From positions 37,787,106-37,851,105 of the forward strand of contig OZ024720.1 in the NCBI GenBank assembly GCA_964016875.1: a stretch of 64,000 nucleotides of DNA, in the 5' to 3' direction. This DNA is from Fallopia convolvulus (lineage: Eukaryota; Streptophyta; Magnoliopsida; Caryophyllales; Polygonaceae). This document shows positions 23,032 to 35,708 of the stretch, piece after piece; within the stretch, counting starts at the first letter, position 1; the number at the start of each line of letters is the position of its first letter. Position numbers and translations under genes: made by a program. The notes beneath the pieces are model-generated. The model was given only the letters and a program-made list of their open reading frames with translations, was not told the DNA's origin and made no database searches.

Positions 23032-25350
23032 ATGGCCTCCACACACACCTGGGCTCAAGTTAAAGCTTGTGTGCTTGCAAATCCCAGAGTCTTCTTCATC
23101 TCGCAATTAAACGAGATTGCACAAGAAACCGATCCCGTCTTGAAAGACATCCTTATCGGAGGGCTCTACAACTCCGTCAGCCCTCTCTTACCCCCTCCTA
23201 CTCCGGCAGGACCACACTTTAGCCATGACCTCTTCTTCCACCACCTCCTCTGAATCTCTTCCTCCTCCAACCACCAACATCTCCTCCGTCACTGTCATTC
23301 TTGACAGTTTCGGAGATGTTCGTCCTTCTCAAAACGAGAAGCCCATAAAATCCAAAAAACGCCATTCTTCCAAAGACTCCTCCAAATCCAAACATTCCAA
23401 AAAATCCAAACACTCCAAAGACCCCTCACAATCCAAAAAGCATAAACACTCTGAGGTCTCCGAATACTCGGAGCCCAGGAAGAAGTGCCATTTCAAATTC
23501 GTTGATTACTTGAACTGCTCCAAAGACAGTTCCTGTATGGCCAAACCACCCGTCGTCTTCCCTCCGGACTCCGGGACCTCCCAATCCCAAATCCAACTCA
23601 CTTCTTCTTCCCTCTCTCTTCCTATAATTGAGGGACCTCCCAAACCTCTTCCCCCAAAACAAAAGACTCCTCCACCTCCTCCCTTTGTTCCCACGACACA
23701 GGGAACTCCATCTCCACCCCACAAAACTCCTTCCCCTCCATCACCCAAAAACACTTCTATCCCTCAAACCCCTGCCTCTAGGACCCCTACTCCCAAGGCA
23801 CCCGTCTCTACTCCTCTTGTCCCTTCTACACAACTTTCCACTCCTCTCTCCTCTCCTATCCCTTCTTCCACCACATCCCCAACTACCACAAAACTTCCCT
23901 CTCCCTCTCCCTCCAAAACTGCCGTCGTCCTCACTTCGGACGACGATGACCTTCCTCTCTCAGTTGTCATCGGCAAAATGACCAAGGATCCCCCTCCTCC
24001 CATCATGGGAACTGTAGAGGAGGAGGCCCAGCTCAAGGCTGTAGAGGAAGAGCTCAATGCGGTCCCAACTGCGGCAACTGAAAAAGGGACCACGTCCCCA
24101 AAAAAGGTGGCTCCTGAAGAGCCAGTGGCACAAAGGAACCCATCACCGGTTGTTGGTGCTGGGACAAGTTTAAGTCATCCTGAAGATGACGAGAAGGACT
24201 CAAGCTCAAGCTCAAGCTCCTCCGAGGAAGAAGGGACTCCAGTGATGAGGTCGAAAAACAAGAAGAGGTTCCAGCTGCTAAGGAGCCCGCCAAGATCCCA
24301 ACCCCTGGGCACCAACTGGTGGTGTCCGATGGTTCTCGTTCCACAAGGGAACCCATGCTATTGATCGAAGCGGCTGGACCCCCTCAGCAGAAAGGACCTA
24401 CAACGGTTTCTAGGGGGAACACTTCAAAGAGCACCACAAGAAAAGGAAAGGGATCTTCTTCGAAGAGGTTCCTTGTGGACGAACGCCGGAAACTCCTCCT
24501 CCCTCTTATAATTTTTGAGAAGATGCTCAACGAGAATGGACTAGGGGAACTGTGGAACCTGATCAAGGCCCAAGGCTGGGAGAACCTCTGCAAGGAAGCC
24601 GTGAGTGTAGATCCCTCACAAGTGCGTCAGTTCTACAACAACTTTCTAGTCCACAACGACGACACTCAGGGAATTCTCTCCCTCGAAGGCGACGAGTTTA
24701 TATTCACAACATCTACCATCCACCTTCAACTTCAGGTCCCTGTTCACGGACTCAACGATTTGCCCAACAAGCTCTGGGGAGAGTTCAACAGCGCAGAGGT
24801 GTACAACACCATATATGAAGGCCGAGTCCCCACTCAAGGGACCTCGACCCATCATCTGTTCCTAATCGCCAAGCTGGCTCACCAGTTCATCATCAATATG
24901 GTGATCCCTCGCCAAGAGAAGCGTCTAGTCATCAACATCCCCGACGCTATACTCCTCTACCACTTCCTCCTCAAGAAGCCCATCAACCTTCCATGAATTA
25001 TTCTCGGGCATATGGAGAAGTGTATGGTGTCCAAGTCCCATTCTCTTCCCTACTCTGGGCTCATCAAGAAGCTTCTACTCAAGGAGGGTCTCTACGACGT
25101 CTCCAAAGAAGAAGCTACGATTGGAAGGGAACTGCACATCTCAGTGGTCCAGAAGATGAGGCACTCTGAGCCTGTGGAGGAATCGGCTCAATTGGAATCT
25201 GGCGAAGATGGGAACTCTCAAGTGTTGCTTCGCATTGCCAACACCCTCGACCAGATTGTCAGGGACCAAGCGACGTTGGAAAGGGGACAAGAACAACTTA
25301 CACAGGTCCTGACGCGCCTTTGTGATGCCCTGTTCCCTACAGCCCCATGA
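23032..25350 (+). pseudogene. Third ORF (env-like position) of B1, frameshifted
   Basis: The start is ATG 23032 (MASTHTWAQVKACVLANPRV), matching B2 ATG 43913. Frameshifts occur near 23215 and 24225, and a TGA at 24994-24996 replaces Arg. The N-terminal part is followed by a Ser/Lys/His-rich stretch, then a long Pro/Ser/Thr-rich region (about 23560-23920) and an acidic Ser run (near 24200). The C-terminal domain contains LGELWNLIKAQGWENLC, VDPSQVRQFYNNF and GDEFIFTTSTIHLQLQVP (about 24540-24740), then a helical tail ending near LTQVLTRLCDALFP. The tail domain recalls the plant 'putative transposon protein' family. No clear signal peptide or transmembrane segment was seen, so calling it an envelope protein would be unsupported. 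Function is unknown. Confidence 0.75.
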
Positions 25351-25500
25351 TCTCTCCTCTTTTTTCCCTTAATCCAAATATGTCCACAAAATGTACTTGT
25401 GTTCCCCTTGTACATATTTTCTAAAGTAATGAATTGGCCTTTAATTTGATTGCGTGTTCCTTTTCTTCCTTATAATTGCATTGCTTGTTTTCGATGATGT

Positions 25501-25722
25501 CAAAAGGGGGAAAGCCAAAGAATGTGAGATGAGTTACAAGTTTAAGTTATCACAGAACATGTATAAGCTAAGGGGGGAACAATTGCATAAAAAGCTAAGT
25601 AAGATCTAAGTGTTTTAATCGAAGTGGCTTCCCAGAATCATCCTTAGGAACTCATTTGCATATCATTCATTGAAATACTTCCTTATTTTGTGATGGGTAA
25701 GTCATCATCAAAAGGGGGGAAA
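25501..25722 (+). other. Three polypurine tracts upstream of B1 3' LTR
   Basis: CAAAAGGGGGAAAG (25501-25514), AAGGGGGGAAC (25570-25580) and AAAAGGGGGGAAA (25710-25722) precede the LTR. The last one abuts it and is the expected plus-strand primer. The other two are kept in B3 and in family C. The first and last share ATGATGTC/ATCATC context. Confidence 0.75.
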
Positions 25723-25723
25723 T

Positions 25724-26675
25724 TGTTGGGACGTTGTTGGGACCTCTGGTTCTAAACAACGGATCAACGATGCCATTCTCCGAGTTTTGAAAATGACAAA
25801 CGCCATGAGGAACTAATGTGGTTTGTTCAAGTATTTCTAAGGAACGCAGGTATAGCCAAGAACTCCCATGAATGAGCAAAAGCCACAGAAGCTCACAATG
25901 CAGAGTTTCCATCAAGGGAACTCTGAAGAGGAAAGTTCCCATAAAATGGGAACTCCCAGGAATGATCAAGAGAACACAGGTTTACACGATGAAGAGTTTC
26001 CATCAAGGGAACTCTCAAGAAGACAGTTCCCATAACATGGAAACTCACATGTGAGGACAACGACCGTTCAGCGCAGATCACGGGATCCTGTCTTGGACAG
26101 TCCGAAGGAACAGTCTGAGGATTAGACTGTCACGAATGATCCAACGGTCCGATTGATTCAAGAAGTTGACCTAATTCAAACCAAAGTCACATGTGAAGAA
26201 AGTACAACTTGGGCATCAAGCAAAGGGCATTTTGGACACAAATGAAAGATGCGATTGCCCAAGCACACCTGGACTATAAAGCCAAATGAATAGTACTCGG
26301 ATTGAGTACTCCTCCCAGAACTCACAAATACCCATACCAGAGAAAAGAGAAAGAAGAAGAAGAGAGGTCCCCGGGGCGAGTGTCTGATGTCGACGACAGT
26401 GATGCCAAAGTTCCCAGGAGCAAGGGAACTGAGAAGTCGGTGGAAGGTTTGAGTTACTTGTGTTTTGTTGTTGTTAGCTTAGGAACTCAGTTGAGAGGAT
26501 TCATTAGTGTTGCTAGAGTTAGGTAGAACTCGTAGGAACAGAGAGGTTTACCCATACAACTAGTTGGTTGTAGTGGGTTCCTCTATAAGGGAACTGCGTT
26601 CTTTACAGTTTTTAATACTTGCGTTTACTTTACATCCGCTGCCTTGGGAACAGCCTAACGGTTTACGATCAAACA
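25724..26675 (+). repeat. 3' LTR of B1 (952 bp, two internal deletions)
   Basis: It starts TGTTGGGACGTT and ends AAACA before the target repeat. Against the 5' LTR it lacks about 85 bp near 26545 (joined at AGAG) and about 26 bp near 26660 (joined at TAAC). Both are deletions between short direct repeats. The palindromic modules and TATA region are retained. Confidence 0.9.
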
Positions 26676-29600
26676 ATATCAATCCAATCAGCACATTCTG
26701 CACTAAAAAATCAAGACGTATCAAATAAAAGCATAAATTTGGACCTAGAAACCGAATGCCACATTTAGGAGTGGCATTTACATGGACATTTCAACGAACC
26801 CTTAGCGTGCAATGTTAGATCACAAGTCATTTTTAAGGCAAAAGGTGAAAAACAAGTGAACTTTGAAGACATCTAGGCATAATCACAAAGAAAGAGGATA
26901 GAATCAAGTCAATAAGCACACTCTGCACTACAAAATCAAGACATATCGAATAAAAGCATAAATTCGAACCTAGAAACCGAATGCTACATTTAGGAGTGAC
27001 ATTTACATAGATATTTCATCAAACACATGGCTTGCAATGTTAGATCAAAAGTCATTTAAAAGGGAAAAGAAGAGAAAACAATTGAACAAAAGCATAAATT
27101 CGAACTAAGAAACCGAATGCTACATTTAGGACTGAAATTTACATGGACATTTCATCTAACACTTGGCGTGCAATGTTAGATCACTAGTCATTTTAAAGGC
27201 AAAATGAGAAAAAATAAATGCTCTTTAAAGACATCTAGGCATATGCACAAAGAAAGAGGATAGTATCAAGCCAATAAGCAAATTCTGCACTACAAAATCA
27301 AGACGTATCGAATAAAAGCAAAAATTCGAACCTAGAAACCGAAAGTAACATTTAGGACTGACATTTACATAGATATTTCATGAAACATTTGACGTGCAAC
27401 GTTAGATCAAAATTCATTTAAAAGGGAAAAGGAGAGAAAACAATTGATCTTTAAGGACATATAGGCATAAGCATAAAGAATGCGGATAGTATCAAGCCAA
27501 TAAGCACATTCTGCACTACAAAATCAAGACTTATCGAACAAAAGCATAAATTCGAACCTAGAAACCAAATGCCACATTTAGGAGTGAGATTTACATAGAT
27601 AATTCATCAAACATTTGGTGTGCAATGTTAGATCAAAAGTAATTTAAAAGGGAAAAGGAGAAAAAACAATTGATCTTTAAACACATATAGGCATAAGAGT
27701 AAAGAATGAGGATAGTATCAAACCAATAAGCACATTCTGCACTACAAAATCAAGACGTATTGAATAAAAGAATAAATTTGAACCTAGAAACAGAATGCCA
27801 CATTTAGGAGTTACACTTACATGGACATTTAATCGAACCCTCAGCACGCAATGTTAGATCACAAGTCATTTTTAATGAAAAAGGAGAAAAAACAAGTGAA
27901 CTTTAAAGACATCTAGGCATAAGCACAAAGAATGAGGATAGTATCAATTCAATAAGCACATTCTGCACTACAAAATCAAGACATATCGAATAAAAGCATA
28001 AATTCGAACCTAGAAACCGAATGCCACATTTAGGAGTGACATTTACATAGATATTTCATAAAACACATGGCCTGCAATGTTAGATCAAAAGTCATTTAAA
28101 AGGGAAAAGGAGAAAAAACAATTGATCTTTAAAGACATATAGGCATAAGCTTAAAGAATGAGGATAGTATTAAGCCAATAACCATATTCTACACTACAAA
28201 ATCAAGACGTATCGAATAAAAGCATAAAATCGAACCTAGAAACCGAATGCCACATTTAGGAGTGACATTTACATATATATTTCATCAAACATTTGGTCTG
28301 CATTGTTAGATCAAAAGTCATTTAAAAGGGAAAAGGAGAAAAAACAATTGATCTTTAAACACATATAGGCATAAGCGTAAAGAATGAGGATAGTATCAAG
28401 CCAATAATCACATTCTGCACTACAAAATCAAGACGTATCGAATAAAAGAATAAATTCGAACCTAGAAACAGAATGCCACATTTAGGAGTTACACTTACAT
28501 GGACATTTAATCGAACCCTTGGCGCGCAATGTTAGATCACAAGTCATTTTTAATGAAAAAGGAGAAAAAACAAGTGAACTTTAAAGACATCTAGGCATAA
28601 GCACAAAGAATTAGGATAGTATCAAGTTATTAAGCACATTCCGCATTACAAAATCAAGACATATCAAATAAAAGCATAAATTCGAACCTAGAAACCGAAT
28701 GCCACATTTAGGAGTGACATTTACATAGATATTTCATAAAACACATGGCCTGCAATGTTAGATCAAAAGTCATTTAAAAGGGAAAAGGAGAAAGAACCAT
28801 TGATCTTTAAAGACATATAGGCATAAGCATAAAGAATGAGGATAGTATCAAGCCAATAAGCACATTCTACACTACAAAATCAAGACATATCGAATAAAAG
28901 CATAAATTTGAACCTAGAAACCGAATGCCACATTTAGGAGTGACATTTACATGGACATTTCATCGAACCTTTGGCGTGCAATGTTAGATCACAAGTCATT
29001 TTTAAGGCAAAAGGAGAAAAAACAAGTGAACATTAAAGACATCTAGGCATAAGCACCAAGAATGAGGATAATATCAAACCAATAAGCAGATTCTGCACTA
29101 CAAAATAAAAGACATATCGAATAAAAGCATAAATTCGAACCTAAAAACCGAATGCCACATTTAGGAGTGACATTTACGTGGATATTTTATCAAAAACTTG
29201 GCTTGCAATGTTAGATCAAAAGTCATTTAAAAGGGAGAAGGAGAAAAAAAATAGATATTTAAAGACATATAGGCATAAGCACAAAGAATGAGGATAATAT
29301 CAAGCCAATAAGCACATTCTGCACTACAAAATAAAGACATATCGAATAAAAGCATAAATTCGAACCTAGAAACCGAATGCCACATTTAGGAGTGACGTTT
29401 AAAGACTAGTGCAGAATGTCATTTAAAAGGGAAAAGGAGAAAAAACAATTGATCTTAAAAGACATATAGGCATAAGCATAAAGAATGAGGATAGTATCAA
29501 GTCAATAAGCACATTCTGCACTACAAGATCAAGACATATCAAATAAAAGCATAAATTCGTACCTAGAAACTGAATGCCACGTTTAGGAGTGACATTTACA

Positions 29601-32600
29601 TAGATATTTCATCAAACACTTGGCCTGCAATGTTAGATCACAAGTCAATTTTAAGGAAAAAGGAGAAAAAACAAGTTAACTTTAAAGACATCTAGGCATA
29701 AGCACAAAAAATGAAGATAGTATGAATCCAATAAGCATATTCTGCACTAAAAAATAAAGACGTCTCGAATATAAGAATAAAGTCGAACCTAGAAACCGAA
29801 TGCCACATTTAGGACTGAAATTTACATGGACATTTCATTGAACCCTTGGCGTGCAGTGTTAGATCACAAGTCATTTTTAAGGAAAAGGAGAAAAAAAAGT
29901 GAACTTTAAAGACATCTAGGCATAAGCACAAAGAATGAGGATAGTATCAAGTAAATAAGCACATTCTCCACTACAAAATCAAGACGAATCGAATAAAAGA
30001 ATAAATTCGAACCTGGAAACCGAATGTCACATTTAGGAGTGATATTTACATGGACATTTCATCGAGGACTTGGCGTGCAATGTTAGATCACTAGTCATTT
30101 TAAAGGCAAAAGGAGAAAAAACAATTGATCTTTAAAAACATTGGCCTTAAGCGCAAAGAATGAGGATAGTATCAAGCCAATAAGCACATTTTGCAGTACA
30201 AAATCATGAACAATCAAATAAAAGCATAAGATCGAAGCTAGAAACCGAATGCCACAATTAGGAGTAAAATTTACATGGACATTTCATCGAAGACTTGGCA
30301 TGCAATGTTAGATCACAACTTATTTTTAATGCAAAAGGAGAAAAAACAATTGAACGTTAAAGACATCTACGCATAAGCACAAAGAATGAGGGTAGTATCA
30401 AGCCAATAAGCACATTCTGCACTACAAAATCAAGACGGATCGAATAAAAGAATAAATTCGAACCTGGAAACCGAATGTCACATTTAGGAGTGATATTTAC
30501 ATGGACATTTCATCGAGGACTTGGCGTGCAATGTTAGATCACTAGTCATTTTAAAGGCAAAAGGAGAAAAAACAATTTATCTTTAAAGACATCTTGGCAT
30601 AAGAATAAAGAATTAGGATAGTATCAATCCATTAAGCACATTCTGCACTACAAAATGTAGACTGGTCGAAAAGAGAATAAATTCAAACTTAGAAACTGAA
30701 TATCATAATTAGAAATTACATTTACATGGACATTTCATTGAACACTTGGCGTGTAATGTTAGATCAAAAGTCATTTTAAAGGCAAAAGTAGAAAAAACAA
30801 CTAATCTTTAAAGACATTTAGGCATAAGTACAAAGAATGAAGATATTATCAATTCAATAAGCACATTCTGCACTAAAAAATCAAGATGTATCAATTAAAA
30901 GCATAAATTTGAACCTAGAAACCAAATGCCACATTTAGGAGTGACATTTACATGGACATTTCAACGAACCCTTGGCGTGCAATGTTAGATCACAAGTCAT
31001 TTTTAAGGCAAAAGGAGAAAAAACAAGTGAACTTTAAAGACATCCAGGCATAAGCACAAAGAATAAGGATAGTATCAAACCAATAAGCACATTTTGCACT
31101 TAAAAATCAAGACGAATCGAATAAAAGCATAAATTTGAACCTAGAAACCGAATTCCACATTTAGGAGTGAGATTTACATAGATATTTCATCAAACACTTG
31201 ACGTGCAATGTTAGATCAATAGTCATTTAAAAGGGAAAAGGAGAAAAAATAATTGATCTTTAAAGACATATAGGCATAAGCATAAAGAATGAGGAGAGTA
31301 TCAAGCCAATAAGCACATTTTGCACTACAAAATCAAGACATATCGAATAAAAGCATAAATTTGAACCTAGAAACCGAATGCCACATATAGGAGTGACACT
31401 TACATGGATGTTTAATCGAACCCTTGGCGCTCAATGTTAGATCACAAGCAATTTTTAAGGAAAAAGGAGAAAAAACAAGTGAACTTTAAAGACATCTAGC
31501 CATAAGCACAAAGAATGAGGATAGTATCAAGTCAATAAGCACATTCTGCACTACAAAATCAAGACATATCGAATAAAAGCATAAATTCAAACCTAGAAAT
31601 GGAATGCCACATTTAGGAGTGACATTTACATAGATATTTCATCAAACACTTGGCCTACAATGTTAGATCAAAAGTCATTTAAAAGGGAAAAGGAGAAAAA
31701 ACAATTGATCTTTAAAGACATATAGGCATAAGCATAAAGAATGAGGATAGTATCAAACCAATAAGCACATTCTACACTACAAAATCAAGACGTATCGAAT
31801 AAGAGCATAAATTCGAAACTAGAAACCGAATGCAACATTTAGGTGTGACATTTACATGGATATTTCATCAAACATTTTGTGTGCATTGTTAGATCAAAAG
31901 TCATTTAAAAGGGAAAAGGAGAAAAATAGTTTGATCTTTAAACATATATAGGTATAAGCGTAAAGAATGAGGATAGTATCAAGCCAATAAGCACATTCTA
32001 CACTACAAAATCAAGACGTATTGAATAAAAGAATAAATTCAAACCTGGAAACAGAATGCCACATTTAAGAGTTACACTTACATGGACATTTAATCGAACC
32101 CTTGGCGTGCAATCTTTGATCACAAGTTATTTTTATGGAAAAAGGAGAAAAAACAAGTGAACTTTAAAGAATTCTAAGCATAAGCACAAAGAATGAGGAT
32201 AGTATGAAGTCAATAAGCACATTCTCCACTACAAAATCAAGAAGTATCGAATAAAACCATAAATTCGAACCTAGAAACCGAATGCCACATTTAGGAGTGA
32301 CAGTTACATGGACATTTCAACGAACACTAGGCGTGCAATGTTAGATCACTAGTCATTTTAAAGGCAAAAGGCGAAAAAACAAGTGAACTTTAAAGACATC
32401 TAGGCATAAGCACAAAGAATGAGGATAGTATCAAGCCAATAAGCACATTCTGCACTACAAAATCATGAACAATCAAATAAAAGCATAAATTCGAACGTAG
32501 AAATCGAATGTCACATTTAGGAGTGACATTTACATGGAGATTTCATTGAAGTCTTGGCATGCAATGTTTGATCACAAGTCATTTTTAATGAAAAAGGAGA

Positions 32601-34275
32601 AAAAACAATTGAACGTTAAAGACATCTACGCATAAGCACAAAGATTGAGGGTAGTATCAAGGCAATAAGCACATTCTGCACTACAAAATCAAGACTATCG
32701 AATAAATGAATAAATTTGAACCTGGAAACCGAATGCCACATTTAGGAGTGACATTTACATGGACATTTCATCTAGGACTTGGCGTGCAATGTTAGATCAC
32801 TAGTCATTTTAAAGTCAAAAGGAGAAAAAACTATTGATCTTTAAAGACATTTTGGCATAAGAATAAAGAATGAGGATAGTATCCATCCATTAAGCACATT
32901 CTGCACTACAAAATGTAGACCGATCGAAAAGAGCATAAATTCGAACCTAGAAACTGAATGCCACAATTAGAAATTACATTTACATGGACATTTCATTGAA
33001 TACTTGGCGTGGAATGTTAGATCAAAAGTCATTTTAAAGGCAAAAGGAGAAAAAAGAAGTGAACTTTAAAGACATCTAGGCATAAGCACAAAGAATGAGG
33101 ATAGTATTAAACCAATAAGCACATTCTACACTACAAAATTAAGACGTATCGAACAAAAGCATAAATTTTAACCTAGAAACCGAATGCCACATTTAGGATT
33201 GAGATTTACATAGATATTTCATCAAACACTTGGCGTGCAATGTTAGATGAAAATTGATTTTAAAGGCTAAAGGAGAAAAAACAAATGAACTTTAAAGACA
33301 TCTAGGCATAAGCACAAAGAATGAGGATAGTATCAAACCAAAAAAAAACATTCTGCACTAGCAAATCAAGACGTATCGAATAAAAACATAAATTCGAACC
33401 TGAAAACCGAATGCCACATTTAGAAGTGACATTTACATGCACATTTTACCGAACCCTTGGCGTGCATTGTTAGATCACTAGTCATTTTAAAGGCAAAAGG
33501 AGAAAAAAAATTGATCTTTAACGACATCTAGGCATAAGCACAAAGAATGTGCATAGTATCAAGGCAATAAGCACATTCTGCACTACAAATTTATGACCGA
33601 TTGAATAAGAGCATAAATTCGAATCTAGAAACTGAATGCCACAATTAGGAGAGACGTTTACATGGACATTTCATCGAATACTAGGGGTGCAATGTTAGAT
33701 CACAAGTCATTTTAAAGGCAAAACGAGAAAAAACAAGTGAACTTTAAAGTCATCTAGGCATAAGAATAAAGAATGGGGATAGTATCAATCCAATAAGCAC
33801 ATTTCGCACATAAAATTCAGGACGTATAGAATAAAGGCATAAATTTGAACCTAGAAACCGAATGCCACATTTAGGAGTGACAGTTACATGGACATTTCAT
33901 CGAACACTTGACGTGCAATGTTAGATTACAAGTCATTTTTAAGGAAAAAGGAGAAAAAACAAGTGAACTTTAAAGACATCTAGGCATAAGCACAAAGAAT
34001 GAGGATAGTATCAAACCAATAAGCACATTCTGCACTACAAAGTCAAGACGTATCGAAGAAAAGCATAAATTTGGGACTAGAAACCGAATGCCACATTTAG
34101 GAGTGAGATTTTCATCGATATTTCATCAAATACTTGGCGTGCAATGCTAGATCAAAAGTCATTTAATAGGGAAAAGGAGAAAAAACAATTGATCTTTAAA
34201 GACATATAGACATAAGCATAAACAATGAGGATAGTATCAAGCCAATAAGCACATTCTGCACTACAAAATCAAGAC
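26676..34275. repeat. Tandem satellite, block C
   Basis: This is a continuation of block B after the B1 insertion: about 34 units of about 224 bp, AT-rich and without coding potential. A truncated unit with a join occurs near 27080 (AACAATTGAACAAAAGCATA), and one fold-back short monomer is at 29408-29419. Units are on average more diverged from one another than those at 7-10 kb. The block ends AAATCAAGAC at 34275, the insertion point of copia B3. Confidence 0.95.
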
Positions 34276-35335
34276 TGTTGGATCGTAAACCGTTAGCAAA
34301 GAGCTTGGGAACTGGCTGTTAAGCTGTTCCCAAAGCAGCGGAAGTAAATTAAGCGCAAGTATTAAAAGCCGTAAAGAACGCAGTTCCCTTATAGTAGAAC
34401 CCCACTACAACCAACTAGTTGTGTGGGTAAACCTCTACCTCCGCTTGGAGGATTTTGAATGACTTACTTATATTGATTGCTTTGTTCCTTAGTTACAACA
34501 GCCGGATCCACACTTCACTTTTCCTACGAGTTCTACCTAACTCTAGCAACACTAGTGAATCCTCTCAACTGAGTTCCTAAGCTCACAACAACAAAATACA
34601 AGTAACTCAAACCTTAGACCGACTTCTCAGTTCCCTTGCCCCTGGGAAATTTGGCTTCACCGTCGCCGAGATCAAACACTCGCCCCCGGGGACTTCTCTT
34701 CTTCTTCTTTCTCTTTTCTCTGGTATGGGTGTTTGTGAGTTCTGGGAGAAGTACTCAATCCGAGTACTATTCATTTGGCTTTATAGACCAGGTGTGCTTG
34801 GGCAATCGTGTCTTTCATTTGTGTCCAAAATGCCCTTTGCTTGATGCCCAAGTTGTATTTTCTTCACATGTGACTTTGGTTTGAACTAGGTCAACTTCTG
34901 GAATCAATCAGACCGTTGGATCATTCGTGATAGTCTGATCCTCAGACAGTTCCTTCGGGCTGTCCAAGATAGAATCCCGCGATCTGCGCTGAACGGTCGT
35001 TGTCCTCACATGTGAGTTCCCATGTTATGGGAACTGTCTTCTTCAGAGTTCCCTTGATGGAAACTCTTCATCGTGTAAATTGTGTTCTCTTGGTCATTCT
35101 TGGGAAGTCCCATTGTATGGGAACTTTCCTCTTCAGAGTTCCCTTGATGGAAACTCTGCATTGTGAGCTTCTGTGGCTTTTGGTCATTCATGGGAGTTCT
35201 TGGCTGTACCTGCGTTCCTTAGAAATACTTGAACAAACCATATTAATTCCTCATGGTGTTTGTCATTATCAAAACTCGGAGAATGGCATCGTTGATCCGT
35301 TGTTTAGAACCAGAGGTCCTAACAATGTCCCAACA
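34276..35335 (-). repeat. 3' LTR of B3
   Basis: This 1060-bp LTR reads TGTTGGATCGTAAACCG on the plus strand and ends CCCAACA at 35335. The palindromic modules lie at about 34995-35165 and a minus-strand TATA (CTTTATAG on plus) near 34780. It is a near full-length inverse copy of 36758-37815. Confidence 0.92.
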
Positions 35336-35560
35336 AATTCCCCCTTTTTGATGATGACAAACCCATCACAAAATATGCAAGTATTTCAATGAATGATATG
35401 CGAATGAGTTCCTAAGGATGATTCTTGGGAGCCACTTCGATTAAAAACACTTAGATCTTACTTAGCTTTTTATGAAATTGTTCCCCCTTAGCTTATGCAT
35501 GTTCTGTGATAACTTAAACTTTTAACTCATCTCGCATTTTTTGTCTATCCCCCTTTTGAC
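35336..35560 (-). other. Polypurine tracts of B3
   Basis: Plus-strand pyrimidine runs AATTCCCCCTTTTT (35336-35349), TTCCCCCTTA (35481-35490) and TCCCCCTTTTGA (35548-35559) are the inverse of the three polypurine tracts seen before the B1 3' LTR, at similar spacing. Confidence 0.75.
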
Positions 35561-35708
35561 ATCATCGAAAACAAGCAATGCAATTATAAGGAAGTAAAGG
35601 AACACACATTCAAATTAAAGGCCATTTCATTACTTGAGAAAATATGTACAAGGGGAAGACAAGTACATTTTTGTGGATAAATTTGGATTAAGGGAAAAAG
35701 AGGAGAGA

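Larger units (their letters stand above)
14449..26675 (+). mobile_element. Copia element B1, complete but decayed (SIRE/Maximus-like)
   Basis: A 12.2-kb element with two LTRs is inserted in satellite. The flanks GTATC (14444-14448) and ATATC (26676-26680) are a 5-bp target-site duplication with one later change, and satellite sequence reads on correctly across it. The order is LTR, Met PBS, gag, pol with PR-IN-RT-RNaseH (copia order), third ORF, polypurine tracts, LTR. Great length, a large gag and a sense ORF after pol fit the SIRE/Maximus lineage. gag, pol and the third ORF all carry stops or frameshifts. The LTRs differ at about ten positions in their first 175 aligned bases, so the insertion is not recent. 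Confidence 0.93.

Noticed and set aside
24190..24260. Programmed frameshift in the third ORF, since both B1 and B2 change frame after the acidic Ser run
   Set aside because: The required shifts differ (minus one in B1, plus one in B2) and the two copies have different indels, so independent decay is the better explanation.
25012..25350. Separate small gene after the third ORF of B1
   Set aside because: It is the C-terminal part of the same ORF, split from it by a single TGA that is Arg in B3.
35000..35392. Open frames inside the family B LTRs (also at 14476-15149 and 34636-34884)
   Set aside because: They arise in each LTR copy from the same non-coding U3/R sequence and contain no domain.
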